Positions 48,858 to 48,858 of a stretch of DNA of 48,858 nucleotides are shown in pieces. Both the position numbers and the translations under genes were made by a program. The stretch is from a bacterium (candidate division B38) B3_B38 (GTDB lineage Bacteria > Acidobacteriota > B3-B38 > Guanabaribacteriales > B3-B38). Positions within the stretch are counted from its first letter, which is position 1, and every line of letters begins with the position of its first letter. The notes under the pieces were generated by a model. The model searched no databases. It was not told the DNA's origin and saw only the letters and a program-made list of their open reading frames with translations. The stretch covers positions 1 through 48,858 of the forward strand of contig NJBL01000008.1 of the NCBI GenBank assembly GCA_005223145.1, in the 5' to 3' direction.

Positions 48858-48858
48858 G

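Noticed and set aside
1-48858. CRISPR array, toxin-antitoxin, prophage or biosynthetic cluster
   Set aside because: No regularly spaced direct repeats, cas genes, phage structural genes or NRPS/PKS-type genes seen.

Overview
The window is a compact, mostly housekeeping stretch of a diderm bacterium from a lineage I cannot identify. Outer-membrane features include a TonB-dependent receptor end, an Mla lipid-transport operon and a LolB-like lipoprotein. Recognisable blocks are: a PDZ/7TM-type histidine kinase with an NtrC-type regulator; ddl; sppA; yebC-ruvCAB-queH-queA; a small Met-rich/DUF302/SHOCT/methyltransferase island; a long minus-strand superoperon (ispE, spoVG, tRNA-Gln, prs, rplY, pth, mPPase-like, rpsF, rpsR, rplI, dnaB, mlaEFD, radA); fur-feoB-dtxR; dgt; rpiB-glyA-dCMP deaminase; rsmI; fchA-hutI; yggU/yggT/yggS; fmdB; and the C-terminal end of an IS256-like transposase at the right edge. 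The strongest unusual signals are: (1) a membrane pyrophosphatase homologue (26720-28609) that keeps the fold signatures but has lost nearly all PPi/Mg-binding acidic motifs; (2) an MlaD whose C-terminus reads as an outer-membrane beta-barrel, suggesting a one-protein trans-envelope lipid bridge; (3) an approximately 27% Met secreted protein in a four-gene candidate metal-handling island. All calls come from reading the sequence and supplied ORFs; no database search was run.
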